In this document: in pieces, positions 22,853 through 34,793 of the stretch
Layout: every line of letters begins with the position of its first letter
How positions within the stretch are numbered: position 1 is the first letter of the stretch
NCBI RefSeq assembly: GCF_010015445.1
Contig: NC_053119.1
Location: 26,354,383-26,418,382 of the forward strand
DNA length: 64,000 nt
Source of the DNA: Perca fluviatilis
Lineage: Eukaryota; Chordata; Actinopteri; Perciformes; Percidae
Reading direction: 5' to 3'
The notes under the pieces: model-generated
Told to the model about the DNA's origin: nothing
The model's database searches: none
Seen by the model: the letters and a program-made list of their open reading frames with translations, nothing else
Made by a program: the position numbers and the translations under genes

Positions 22853-25259
22853 TTATTTATTCCAATAACACCAAAAGAATTAAAATGATTTATTGAAAAT
22901 GTTGAGCATAACCACTTCATTTCCTGCATTCTGGTGAATTTTTAAGCACATATTTCTACCTTTTTCTGAATTAATGTATACTGCAACCTGCGTAGGCATA
23001 ATTTACTCCTCCCTCCTGTTTGGCGTCTTTTGGTGAGGAAGTAACCTCGATCCTTAAATGTGCATATGACAATTATTCAGCTCAATGATACATTAATTCA
23101 TTTTAATTTATAATAGATCCCTGGACTGTAATATTTCAGATGTGTTTGAGCATGTTTTCTGCTCATGTCCAAAACTTTGTGCACATTCAAAATACAGTAT
23201 ATGTGTTCTCTGATTTGGAGGAGACGATGAGTTGTGACATTTTGAGAAAAATAAAGTTAGGTTAGTAGGCTATTACAAGAATAAAGTCACTATATTTCAG
23301 AAACTAATCTATACCTATACCACTGTGCATTACGTGATTGGTCTGCTGATACGGTAGATCTCAGACCTTCTGACGGACACAGAGCCCCGTTTGGGTCTCT
23401 GGTCTCTGAATGAGACAAATAGTTTAGCTAGAGAAGTAACTGAACGCTGCTCTACATCAGAGGTGGAAAATGGAAACTACAGAAATACACGGAGCACAAA
23501 CGCAACACATCTACCGCAGCATGCCCACAGCTGAGCGCGTCCATAAACCTGAAGCTGCGCTGCATTTTACAGAAAGAGTGGACACAAGCAGGTCTGCTTC
23601 AGAGCTCTGTGTGCCTGAGTCTGAACCGTAGACTGGAAAAGTCACGTCACAGGAACTTCAAACTAAATCATTAGCATTGTGCTCCTAAACTTTGTGTTGA
23701 TGGCATCAATGTATTAGACTGATTTGGCTATGATTCCTCCCAAAACTTCACCTGGCTTTCCTCACTGAGAGACGGTTGCTAGGTGATAGCAACAAATACG
23801 GCATGGTTGGACCCCGCACGTAGCTGCCCGTTCTATTCGCCTCAGAAAAATAAACTGGACAAAGTTACATTCGGGGCTAAACAAAAAAAATTCGGGGCTG
23901 AAGACCCGGCAAAATCGTCTGACTCCGCTCCTGGTGTAAACCGGGACATTTTAGCGTCCCGACAGGCTTTTGTCGGGACTCGGGACAAACAATTGAAAAT
24001 CGGGACTGTCCTGGTCAAACTGGGACGTCTGGTCACCCTAGGTTAGCTGCTTTAGTTTAGCAGTTAGCGGTGGCTTCTTTCACTCTCCAGCTCTCTGTTG
24101 ATCAGCGTGTCAAATGTTTAGCTGTTCTCTGCCTCCTAATGTGATAATTATGTAATAACTGTAGTTATAGGAGGCAAAGCTCAGCACCAGGGAAACTCGA
24201 TCGTTAACTGCTGTATCTTAGCCCCCAGTAACGTTAATGGGTGCGGGCTGACCTAATGTAACGTTAGCTCCCGTCCCTTGGCAGCAGCCGGGAAGGCAGG
24301 GGGGCTGGGTGACTGTCTGAAAGAGGCACAGCCCATCAGATGTCCGATGCATGGAAAAAAGACTGCAAACTCCTTTGTAATTAACGTTACCGCTCCACCA
24401 GAAAATAAACAGTAGGGCTCAGATTCTAGATATTACAGTTGTGATAGTAAGTTAGTTAAAATCGCTTTAATATATGTGTAGGAAAACCCAATCACCAATC
24501 ATTAATTCAATCGGCGATATACGACCTGATTGCCGATCGGCACAAGCCTAGACTGCACCACGTTTGAGCTTGCACACTTCACCAAACAGAGCCAGGGAAG
24601 ACCTCTTCAACTGGCTGTGAAAAACACCCATCCTACTTTTAGTTCTGTTGGTTTGTTCAGGTCTTATTACAGTATAATTCAAAGCAAACCTGGTAGGTCC
24701 ACTTTTACCAGGGAATGTAATGTGAACTAATTACAAGAAACAGCCCCAAAACATTTTCATGAACATGTTGTCCATTGTTTGGTCATTTCTTCATAGGATC
24801 TTATTGGCACAAGGAGATGGATGTTGACATTGGATAGCCAGCAGTTACTCATGCTTGGAAAGGCTAGTATAACAAAATGAACCAAGGGCAAACCACAGCC
24901 TGTACTGATCACTGTAGTCAGCTAATTCCTTCTTATCTGGTATGAAGACCAGAGATTATGGCAAAAAAATCTCCCCAAACACTCCTTGCCTTCCAAAATG
25001 TGTAACCTTGCAGGATGACAGGTTGCCAAAACTCTGTCCAATAAACAAGCTGCTTGTGAGTCCATCTGACTTTGTTTTACAAGCCCCGGTTCACTTGTAA
25101 TTGGGCTGTGTGAACTTAAATGAACCAAAAAGAAAAATGCAAAAGAGTTTTCATCTGTGGTTAAGACCAAAGAAAACAGGCTCACAAAGGTGTGATCACA
25201 CCTTTAAAAGCCACAGTCTGTTAGTGTGTGGCTGTTAAAGCATGTTTGGAAAGAGTGTA

Positions 25260-25345
25260 GTAAATGCTCCTCCCTCGAGTTGAATTGCCCTTGAGCAAGG
25301 CGCCTAATCTCCTCCAACTGGTCAAGTGGAGCTGGTTACTGGCCA
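25260..25345 (+). repeat. Possible L2/SINE-related fragment
   Basis: CCCTTGAGCAAGGCGCCTAA followed by CTCCTCCAACTGGTC resembles a motif common in the 3' part of fish SINE and L2 families. No boundaries or TSD could be set. Confidence 0.35.
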
Positions 25346-25481
25346 ACAGAAACAAAATGGTGGCTCTTTTAATCAGCAACTTACAGCTTCAGGTGTCGAT
25401 GTGGACAACTGCACGAGTTGCCGAAAAAGAGCATGATGCATGCTGCAGTCAACAATTCCCTAGTTAAACAAGGTTTATACA

Positions 25482-25489
25482 CACACACA

Positions 25490-25523
<34 letters not shown>

Positions 25524-25559
25524 CTACTACTACTACTACTACTATTACTACTACTACTC
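25482..25559. repeat. (CA)n then (CTA)n compound microsatellite
   Basis: About 38 bases of CA followed by about 12 CTA/CTACTATTA triplets. Confidence 0.95.
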
Positions 25560-26405
25560 AAGTTGTCTCTGAGCTTTGCCAGGGTTTACCCCACCACATC
25601 ACCACACTGCCACCGCAGCCGCATGAGCCACACAGCCTCATGAGATTTCTCACCGCATCATCAACACTTCTCCGTTTCAATGTGCGGTCCAAATTTGGCC
25701 GTACTCTAATGGGAACCGCCAACATCTGGTTGATTTGTATTGACTGCTTTATGAATGGCGCTATCTTCTGATGCCTGCTGGATTGTCCCTCATCAATAAA
25801 AGGGATATGTAGTTTGTCTGACAGTCTGACTGGCTGGTGTGAATGGCTGAGTTTCACATTTCCAGACCACTTAAAGACTTTTTAATCTCTGTGACCACAT
25901 TTAGAGCTCCTCTGTTCTTTAATTTGGTCAGTTGCGGTCATTTAAGAAGTCTGTGTACTTGGCCCCCACCCTTCAGTCACATCTTATTTAGCTCCACAAT
26001 AACTCTAGGTGCTCAAGGTTTCAAGAGAGCACAAAAGAAAGGCTGATTTCAGGTCGTAAAAGAGTGGTTAGAATGTTTTTTCTGATGTATTCAATTTTTA
26101 AGTTGTCTACGTTATCTGAATGGAAGTCACCATTAGACCGCAAGAGTAGGTTTACGGCTGTTAAACAGTCTTCAAAGTAATAAAATGTTGCTCCAAACTG
26201 ATTTCATTCCAGAGCACATAAAATCGGATACCACGGAGGCTGTCCTGTGGATTGAGGATATTGGAAAATTAAGTCAAACTTACTACAATGGGGTTGAGTT
26301 TTTTGTTTTTGTTCAGATTTGTAGCATAGTTCTTTCTCTGTGCTTACTGTGCAGCCCGTTCAGAGGCATTTAAATGCTTATGTGTATCTGTCACATGGCG
26401 GTGTC

Positions 26406-26456
26406 TGTTCCTGGTCCTGGTCCTGGTCCTGGTCCTGGTCCAGTCCAGTCCAGTCA
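26406..26456. repeat. (CCTGGT)n then (CCAGT)n short tandem repeats
   Basis: Five CCTGGT hexamers followed directly by three CCAGT pentamers. Confidence 0.9.
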
Positions 26457-27043
26457 TGTCCTGTATGTTTTAACTCTCAGAGCAGCAGGTTGAATCACCC
26501 TTTTGTGTCCTCAGTTGCCTACTGTGCCATAATGTTCTATTCAGCTCCAGGTCGGAAAAGCACTGTGCACCGGCACCTTCCTGTTTTTATCAAAGACATT
26601 TTAACACAGCAAGCCAGAACAACTATGGCTTTCATATTTCATACTTAAATCTAAGCTTATGAATAATAAAAGAGTCACCCCCTTCACATTTTCCCTGTAT
26701 TGATTTCACATGCATTCCATGTTTGCCGGACACACATTTGTCAGTTTTTTCAACATTATTCTATTTTTTTTCTTCTTCTCTTAAGCGGGAAATTGTTATA
26801 CACAAACACACACCAGGACACTTCCCCCCCCCCCGACCCCACCCAAAACTATGCCTTTTTTTGTTGTTGTTTTGTTACAACTGTATGCTACAGATCAGAA
26901 GCAAAGGTCAATCAGAATACAGTTGCCCATTGTGTGTCTCTTTCCATCTCTCACCTGGTCTTCTCTCTTTTCACTCTCCTCTTTCCCTCCTTCCCTCTGG
27001 GGATGCAAACAGGATTACTTATGGTTTGTGTAAGACTCTGTTG

Positions 27044-27160
<117 letters not shown>

Positions 27161-27829
27161 CCAGGTTTGGTTTAGGGACCTTTCACTGAAGTACATTTGA
27201 ATCCTCAAGGCTTCCACCAACTACAGGCAAGCAGCACATACCAATAAATACACAAACCATTTTCTGAATGTAACTGCTGTGAAAACAATACGGGCACACC
27301 AGCTGTCCCTAATTTGACAGATGTCCCCAATCAACTGGTTAAAAGTCTTGACAGTGGTCCCCAAATGACACAGCGCAGACCGACACCCTAAATACACACT
27401 TCCTGGAACAGAGCAAGACATTAAATTAGAGCTTAATAAGGAAACATACACACAGATGGGGAAAGTGAGATGGGTTGGTAGTGAGTCAATGACAACATTT
27501 GCCTTCCCCTCTTAACACCCCCCTCACCCCCCCCGCCCAATGTTTCTCCTTCTTTTCCCATTGAAAGGAAAACTGTGGGTGTAATGGGTTGTTCATGTGC
27601 GTAAGAGGAGCATGTTAACATCACTAGCAGTGTTGGGCCTTGTCCCAATATTCCTGAAAGGCAGCTTGATTCAATTGGGAGCACGGTGAAGATGATGGCA
27701 GAGCGAGGAAACATATCCACTCCTACAATCTGCGTGTAGGATGCATAGTAGGTAACGGAAAGAAAACCCTTGTACATAATGCCTGACTGTCTTGCTTTTG
27801 TCCTTTTTGCCCCCCGCCCCCCCTCTTCT

Positions 27830-27832
<3 letters not shown>

Positions 27833-27920
<88 letters not shown>
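27833..27920. repeat. (CA)n microsatellite
   Basis: About 86 bases of CA, followed by a short GACA run at 27934-27958. Confidence 0.98.
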
Positions 27921-27921
<1 letters not shown>

Positions 27922-28401
27922 TACACGTAGTAGACAGACAGACAGAGGCAGACAGACACACAGCACAATGCTCTGAGCACAAAGAGGCAGAGGGGACATG
28001 GGCTTTGCCTCTGCTTAGGTGCGATGTATATATTTTAGGGCTGGGCAACGATTAAAAGTTTTAATCGCGATGAATCGCATGATTTCCCTGATTAATAGCC
28101 ATTGATTCCATCGTTATGTACGCGAAATCCAATAATGAATTCAAAAGTAGTGTATAGCGCAATTTTATTTGAAATGTTCTGCCATATGAACGAAAGTGCC
28201 ATAACATTTGTTCTGCTAACACTTAACATCAGCATTTAGTTCATACAGTAGCAATTAAATAAAATATTTTGTGTAAATCTCAACTTAAACAATGTAATCA
28301 AAGCAAATACAAAATTAAAGCTTATTGCCACTGCCAGGGCATTAATGTTATCCTGTTTGTTATATATAAAATAAAACTGCCCACAAAATCCTGAGCCACA
28401 A

Positions 28402-29613
28402 TCATAACATTAAAACAGGCAATTTCTGTGATAACAGCAGAAACATTTGTTTTCTTATATCAGGGAGTAGCATAACCAGTCTCTGTTCAGTACCAAATGT
28501 CCCTGTTAGAGTGAGGTGAAGCACAAACGTTTCAGCATAATGTCTCTCCTCTGTTTTCATTACTGTCAGAGCATGTGAATGCAGCGCCCACTGTTCATCA
28601 ATATAATGCACTGTAACTCCGAGGTAATGATGGTTACCCAGTGATGTCCAGTAGTCCCCGGTGAGAGTAAAGGTGTCTACACACCAACCAGACGGCCGAC
28701 CCTCGGCAGAAAAGCCAGCCAAAATGATCAGTCTCCCCGTGTTGGTCCAAAAACTGCCACAGGACACACCAAAAAGACGAGACGAGACGTAATACATCTC
28801 TATAACAGCAGGCGGCGCTAATCTGTATTGTTGCCCAGGAAATGACAACCGGCAGCTGATTGGACGAACGCATCACATGGTTTTCTCCGGAAATTCAAAG
28901 CCAGACTGTCATGGCGGCCGTTCCGAATACGATCTCATATTGTACTAAAATAGTTCACTGAAACGTGTTTCTGAGAACATTTAAAGCGTGAGTACCGACT
29001 GCCCTGCTGGCGACTGAACGTGTCAGGTCGGCCAAAATGAACGCCGACAGCCCCCCCAGACTGACGACGGCACGGGACATACCGAACAGATTTGCGTCAC
29101 TGACCTCGCCAGACTGTCTAACGGCCGATAATCGGCTAAGTGTGTCAGCGCCATAACACGCTGTAAAGGTGTCGCTTTTGCGGTCCTCTCCTTTTCATAC
29201 AACTGGTGTATTCTTCTTGTGATGGTGCATCTTGTAAAATCTCATACCTCAGACCGACGTCCTCCACAACACTAATGGGCCTGCAGTCTGTAGCTATCCA
29301 CTTCGCTATGGCATTTGTTAGCTTCTCTTGCCTTTGTTTATCTATACATCTCCAACGCGCTGCATCTAACGTAGTCCGCCGAAGCCTTGCGCCACTGTTT
29401 GTTTCGTTGAATGCTGGTTTCAACTGTGTGTATTGCATGTAGGTGATATTTCAGACTGGAGGTACTCCGGCGATAAGAAAATTCAACTTTGCAGTGGTTA
29501 CAAATAACTTTGGTCCTGTCGAGTTTGTTGGTTTGTTTATGCGCTTTTCCTTTTTTCCTGTAAGCGCGGCAGCAGTCAGCACAGACCTTTTCAAAATAAA
29601 AGCCTGTGAGCAA
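28402..29613 (-). pseudogene. Broken hAT transposase (BED finger plus part of core)
   Basis: Read on the minus strand, the first part (29613-29338) contains a BED-type zinc finger: a CNHC cysteine pair, then a spaced LKYHL..IH segment (about residues 38-62 of that frame). A second frame (from about 29438) has an LTNAIAKWIATDCRPISVVE segment typical of the region after the BED finger in hAT transposases. After an inserted stretch the core resumes with TGDYWTSLGNHHYLGVTVHY (ending about 28600) and then WALHSHAL, typical of the first RNase-H-like block. The C-terminal dimerisation region is missing. Frameshifts and the nested insertion make it inactive. It resembles ZBED/Hermes-group transposases. 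Confidence 0.75.
28678..29162. mobile_element. Insertion into the hAT transposase, direct repeat GTAAAGGTGTC
   Basis: The 11-mer GTAAAGGTGTC occurs at 28667-28677 and 29163-29173. On the coding strand it is GACACCTTTAC, and removing one copy with the insert lines up the transposase residues on either side (SDTFT then LTGDYW). So it marks a target duplication of 8 to 11 bases. The insert begins TACACACCAACCAGACGGCC, and near its other end, inverted, is ACACACTTAGCC...CGGCCGTTAGAC. No coding content; family not determined. Confidence 0.7.
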
Positions 29614-32356
29614 CAGACTTTTACCATAATAAAAGAAATAATAAAAACGGCATTAATGCGCGATAAAATAATTGTCGCCGTTAATTAATTAATTAATTAA
29701 TTAATTAATGAGTTAGCGCGTTAATAACGCCTTAACTTGCCCAGCCCTAATACATTTCAAACAAAAAATAAGAATGCTCTCTGCCAGCACTTTCTCTCAC
29801 TGCTGAAATGTGTCCTGCAGACGCCTGACACATTGTTTAATGAGTCTCATCGCTTTGTTGATTTCAATCTCAGGGCTTTGTTTTTGTGAATTGTGCTCTT
29901 TGAGGCCGGTATTAATCTTCGCCATGTGTATACACAAGGTGTCCAGTGCTGCGCCGTGTAACTAGGAATTGTCATGCGACAAGGTTTGGTTCAAGTTGGG
30001 CGAAGTCTTGTTTGGCTCACTGCTTCATTGTTTCCCTCTGTTGCCAGGTCTGGTGTTTATAGCGCTGTGGTAGACCCCTTTCCTCAGTCACCCCTACTTT
30101 CCTCTTCCTCCTCCCGAGTCACAATCCTCACATCGTCTACACCCATCTTTCTCCCTGCTGCCTCCTTGTCCTTCTCCTGCAGCAAACTTCCCTTGGCCTG
30201 GACCAGTGTTTACGTTCTGGATTATGCGTTCCTCGATGGCAGTGTATGCGAGTGCAGAGAGACACAGAGGGCCTCGCCGGGCCATTCGGTTTCCAGGTGC
30301 TTCTTTGGTGTTTGGCAGCTCTTTGCCTGTGCCTGACTAAGCCCTCTCCTCCTCACTGGGTCTGCACTCTTGTCTCTCATCGTGCACTCACTAGAAAAAC
30401 CTCCTGTAGTTTGCAATACAGGCGTTGCCGCAAGACAGGAACACAAAAGCAGGGTGGTTTTTCTTTTGATTGAAGGTTGTGCATGTTTTGCTCTAGCTGC
30501 TCCTCAAAGCTGGTATCAGAGACCCAAATGGCCAGGTTTTAGAGAGTAACATGAATTGAAGTCTGAGTTAAGTATCACACCAAAATAGTACTTTCCATAA
30601 TAGTTGTGTTTTGGATGGTTGTATGTCGTTCGATGCCTGGTCACGCCAGTATTGTCAGAATGGACATGTAAGGGTCGATTGTAGTTCACACACATAAAGA
30701 CTGGGTTGTGGTTAATATCTTAATGCAGTGACCTCCTGACTATCTCTGTAGGCTAAGTCCCAGCCAGTCTCTCCCACCAGGGTGTCTTGTTTTTCACTGA
30801 AAACCTCTAATTAGGATTAGTCAGTAACTAAGAAATGCTTGTGGAAGGTGGACTGTGGTCTCTCCACCAAATAAAAAGAAAATAGGCAGTGGCTTATTAG
30901 AGCTCATTGTTTTGGGCTTTAAGCTAACTCTTTTTTTTTTTTTAAATAACATATTTCAAAAATCTATCGATCAAAATTGGAACTAAAAATACTTTTTGCA
31001 TTGTGTAGTTTAACTATTCGTTGTATTTTAATCTACTTTAAGGGACTCTGGCACATGTTCAGCAGCTCATTTACATGTTCTCCCCATTACTTCGCATTAC
31101 ATAACTTTGTGTTATTAGAAGCATATTATATGCTGTCATTTTGGCATAAAGCCTCTGCTATTAACACTGTCCTCTGGCAGCAGCAAACATTACGCATGTT
31201 GGATGCACGTACAACTAAAGACGAAACAGTCTGCTGCTTTTAAAAATCTGTTGTTTTTCTCTGTGAAACTTGGTTAAACCGAAAACAATGAGCTTTAGCT
31301 AAGCCAAATTTGGTGCAGCTCATTTCGGTGCGTATACGCATGTTTGTACCTAAGTACAACGTATGTACTGTAAGTAAGGAGCATCTCATAACTTATTTTT
31401 TAATGTGGATGCTATTATGGTCTTACCTGGCCATAACATACCATAACAAAACGCATACAAACATGCACCTGAGCACACCCATTTACACATGCACAAGTCT
31501 AAGCATACAATAATGATGCTACCCAAGGTATGGAGTAGACGAGGCCATTTCCATTCTGTATCTTTGGCTGAGTGAGGAGATGTCTCCCCCTTTGGGAATT
31601 AAACCATGCTATGTGGTAATTATATGCATGTTTCTCTTGGTATTTTGGGGGTTGGAGACAGACAAAGTAACATTCACATCAGAGCCAGACCATTCCTTAA
31701 CGCCTACACACTGACCCCAAACAAAATATTTCACATTTTTAAACAGAATAGTTGATTGACAATTGTGTTCATGGAAGCAATTCATTTTATAGTGGTCTGC
31801 CTCTATTTAAAATAATTTAGAAGTTTGAGTCACATAAGGACATTTGACTATTTGTCATTATGGATTGGAAGCTGTTGTTTGGTGTAAACTACAATGTTAG
31901 TGATCATTATTTACTTTGGGAACATTTGTTAGGATTAGCAGTTTGCACAAAATCCAAACACAGAGATAAAAATGACACATGTAAGTGCGTTTCATCATCA
32001 AAAGTTATGATCCGGCTTCATATGAAGTTGAGTCATTTGAGGACAGCAATGATTTGACTCCAGCTGATACTGATAACAGTAAATTTGTGTTGCCAGGTGT
32101 CTGGGCGAGGCTGAAGGGATAGGCTATGGATATGTGTGCATGCCTGCACCCACTGACCTGTTAATTTGTTTTGTGCATGGGCGTGCAGGCATGCATGTGT
32201 GTGTACTGTACTGTACTCTACGGCGGCCTGACAGATTACGGTTGGGCCAGTGATGCATTAGCCATGGCCAAAGATGGGTTGGTATGGAATAAATAATGGA
32301 TACCATCCTTTCCCTCTGAATAAATCAAGACCAGAGAGATGAGAGATTAAATGTGA

Positions 32357-32413
32357 GAGAGAGAGAGAGAGAGAGAGAAAGAAAAAGAAAAAAAAAAAAA
32401 AAAAAAAAAAAAA
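32357..32413. repeat. (GA)n then A-rich tract
   Basis: About 20 bases of GA, an AAAGAAAAAG transition and about 24 A residues, 250 bases before the last mrpl23 exon. Confidence 0.95.
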
Positions 32414-32662
32414 TTGAATGCCAGAGAGAAAGAGAGCGTTTGTGTAACTGGAAGAGGAATATAGAGGGGAGAAACCGTGTCCTGAATTCCAAATCAGTAT
32501 ATCACTTCTCTCTGCAAAGAAAAAGGGGAACATTTTAAGGAAAATGCAGTTTGACACTGCAGTTTGTGAAATGATTTTAAGTAGAAAGTAAACTAATTCC
32601 TCTTATTATTAGGTATTGACATGATGGTTTCTTAGCTTATTTTTTTTGCCTTTGCATCCCAG

Positions 32663-32827
32663 GCCCAGGGCCAGACGTTCACCTTCCCTGACATCTTCCC
32701 GGAAAAAGAGCGGATGCCGGCGGAGGGCTCCATGGAAGAGATGCAGGAGAAGTTCATGGAGGACGAGAAGCAGAGGCAGAAACTCGACCCCAGGAGAGGA
32801 GGGGTCACCGAGTGGTTCGGACTCTGA
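32663..32827 (+). CDS. mrpl23: mrpl23 terminal coding exon
   Basis: Last coding exon of mrpl23. A pyrimidine-rich tract and CATCCCAG acceptor end at 32662, and translation continues in phase 0 for 54 residues to a TGA at 32825-32827. It starts AQGQTFTFPDIFPEKERMPA and ends with DPRRGGVTEWFGL, matching the human C-terminal landmarks AHGQTFTFPDLFPEK and DPRRGGVPSWFGL. The middle is acidic and Glu/Lys/Gln-rich, as in the mitochondrial-specific C-terminal extension of uL23m. No frameshift or premature stop is seen, so the gene looks functional in this window. Confidence 0.95.
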   Translation, partial: AQGQTFTFPDIFPEKERMPAEGSMEEMQEKFMEDEKQRQKLDPRRGGVTEWFGL

Positions 32828-33615
32828 GACAGCCCACTGACCGGGACCTCTGCGCTCATATGGTGTGGCGTGGGTGTTTCATTGGGAGCATGATATATTG
32901 ATTTACAGCGCGACTGTTGTGATGTCACTTCTATTTCTGTAAGAAATACTCACTAGTAAAGAAGAATGAGCATGTGTGTGGGAGACTGGCAACGTGTGTT
33001 TGTGTGTGAGTGTGTGTGAGAGAGAGAGTGAGTGAGTGAGTTTGTGCAGCTACGGTCTCCATCAACTCAGATGACCTCCTCTCCTTCCTCCTCCCACACT
33101 TCCCGTTTCACCTCATTCTCCTTTTACCCCTCCTCTTTGGCACCAGTACCTCTGCACCTCTTCTTCCTTTGACTCCTCTTTCCTCAGGAGTTTCTTTTCC
33201 TTCTCATCTGTCGCCTCTGCTGTCCCTCTTTCTCCTTTGCCCCCCCCCCTCCTACTCCTCTTCCTTTGCCACGCTAGGGGAGGGTATACTGTGGCATCCC
33301 TAGTTGCTCTGACTCTCAGCCAGTTGGATCAGACTACCTGGACAACCCACATCCTTTCCTCTTTTATGAGTTTGCCTTGGATTAATTGACCACTTTAGGT
33401 AAACAACAATTGAGATGTTGTTTCAGCGAAGCAACGACATGGAATTTGCTAGAGTGTTTTATTATTTTGTGGTAGCACCTCTTGCCATAACTGAGAAAAG
33501 ATTGTACCCAGTGTTTGTGTGTGTTTGCCTAGCATGCAGGACTTGCCAGTGAATCTGTCTAATTGTAAGTGCTGTTGGAATAAGAACTAATAAACGGTCA
33601 CCAAAAGTGCTCTGC
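32828..33615 (+). other. Probable mrpl23 3' UTR with poly(A) signal
   Basis: Sequence following the mrpl23 stop codon. The first clear canonical poly(A) hexamer in a sensible place is AATAAA at 33589-33594, which would give a 3' UTR of roughly 0.78 kb with cleavage near 33610. The region holds short GT/GA runs (about 32975-33045) and a long pyrimidine-rich stretch (about 33060-33260). The extent is inferred, as no transcript evidence is available here. Confidence 0.55.
33589..33594 (+). promoter_or_regulatory. Candidate mrpl23 polyadenylation signal AATAAA
   Basis: Canonical AATAAA hexamer in the context AACTAATAAACGG, 762 bases after the stop codon. A GT-rich stretch (CTTGTGTTC) lies about 30 bases downstream, as expected for a downstream element. 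Confidence 0.5.
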
Positions 33616-34447
33616 TTACTTTTTCTTGTGTTCTCCTCGCCTCATCTCCCATGGCTGCTGCGCTCAACAACTGGCACTTCGAGACGCTGTTCGCCACACA
33701 AGCTGGCCTGCGCGTGTGCCAATGTGGTCTGGTAGCTGTTTTGACAAAGTAATGATCTGTGTTTGAATCGGGCCACTGGAGGACTGAGCTCTCTTACGGT
33801 AATAAGGCCCATAAAGGGGAGGGACCTCTCCTGGGCTCGCTCAGACCCTCCATTATGCTGAGAGGCTAAGGTTACAGTAAGTGTCCCCCAGCCGTGACCA
33901 CTAATGCTGGCTGGCTAATACAAAGGTCCAGTCCCTGACCTTACTCAGCCAACTCAGCTATCACTAAGGAGAATGTCAATATTGATCCTGTTGGCCCATT
34001 GTCTGCTGCCTGGAACCACTCACCCCCTGCATTGCTATAAAGCAATCGGATTTGGAACAAAACAAGCCTCCTGTTACACAGCCACTCAATTTCTTTTCTG
34101 TCTGCCTCACTCTCACTTTTTTTTTCTTCTTCTTTCTCTGCTCATTCTCTCTCTGTTTCCCAGTCCGGACCTCCAGAGAAACAGCTGCTTAACCAACAGA
34201 GAGACTAAATAGAGAGACAACTAGAACCAAATTCCTGTTCTCGCTTTCCTCCTCGCCTGAACTGACCCCACATGAAAGTTGAGAAATGAAGTTCTGGTAT
34301 TTGCCAAGCATTAATCTGTCCTTGTTTCCTGTTTGTTGTACTGGGGATACCCTGTGCCTTCTAAAGTCAGATACACACACTTGTGCATACATACTGTAAA
34401 CGGGCATTGAGGTGCTGATATTATTACTCTGTTTAAAAAGTGAGATT

Positions 34448-34793
34448 TCCATGTCTTTATTATAACCGTGCCTTTAAACGAGACGTCAGGACTGCCGTAC
34501 GGTTGAGATGTCACAACTATGCTATATGTAGGTAGAAAGTGCCGTTACAGTCATTCCCCGGCAGCAATGACGGCACAGAGACTCTGAGAGGCTGATGCGG
34601 AAGACCCGGAAACGCTGACCAATCAGTGTAGACTAGGCTTTTGCCTCTTTTCTCAAACAGGCAGGTGCTAAAACCGAGCATTTCGGGGAGAATTTCCAGC
34701 CAGACTGTATGAGAAAAAAAAATTAAAGTAGATAAACATGTTCTAGTAGAAACCCAAAATAGTATGCCCCTGAAAATGAGCATAATATGGGAC
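34448..34793. mobile_element. Dispersed fish MITE-like repeat, partial
   Basis: The 3' part (ACATGTTCTAGTAGAAACCC region, then TGAAAATGAGCATAATATGG) matches the pattern of a very common teleost repeat whose end reads CCATATTATGCTCATTTTCA when inverted. The left end lacks a clear inverted partner and no TSD was found. The rest of 33616-36170 shows nothing I can support. Confidence 0.45.

Larger units (their letters stand above)
21103..24040. mobile_element. Middle hAT-type element of the nest
   Basis: Termini TAGGGTGACCAGATTTCCC and, inverted, TAGGGTGACCAGACGTCCC share the first 13 bases. Exact 8-bp TSD GGTTAGCT occurs at 21095-21102 and 24041-24048. Subterminal ACCGGGACA and CGGGAC motifs recur near both ends. 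Without the inner element it is about 1.46 kb. I found no convincing transposase frame, so it is probably non-autonomous. Confidence 0.85.
20717..24550. mobile_element. Outer hAT-type element of a triple nest
   Basis: Begins TAGCCTTGGGCAATC and ends GATCGGCACAAGCCTA, whose complement TAGGCTTGTGC gives matching but diverged termini. It is flanked by an exact 8-bp duplication GACTGCAC at 20709-20716 and 24551-24558, the hallmark of the hAT superfamily. Subtracting the inner element and its TSD leaves about 0.89 kb of its own sequence, which is non-coding. It is the oldest of the three nested insertions. Confidence 0.8.
28036..29749 (-). mobile_element. hAT transposon with transposase remnants
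   Basis: Termini TAGGGCTGGGCAACGATT and, inverted, TAGGGCTGGGCAAGTTAAGG are the well-known type of fish hAT ends. The flanks ATATATTT (28028-28035) and ATACATTT (29750-29757) are an 8-bp TSD with one mismatch. Both subterminal regions carry runs of TTAAT/ATTAA, including (TTAA)n near 29684-29708. The interior encodes minus-strand pieces of a hAT transposase and is interrupted by a separate insertion at about 28678-29162. Confidence 0.85.
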
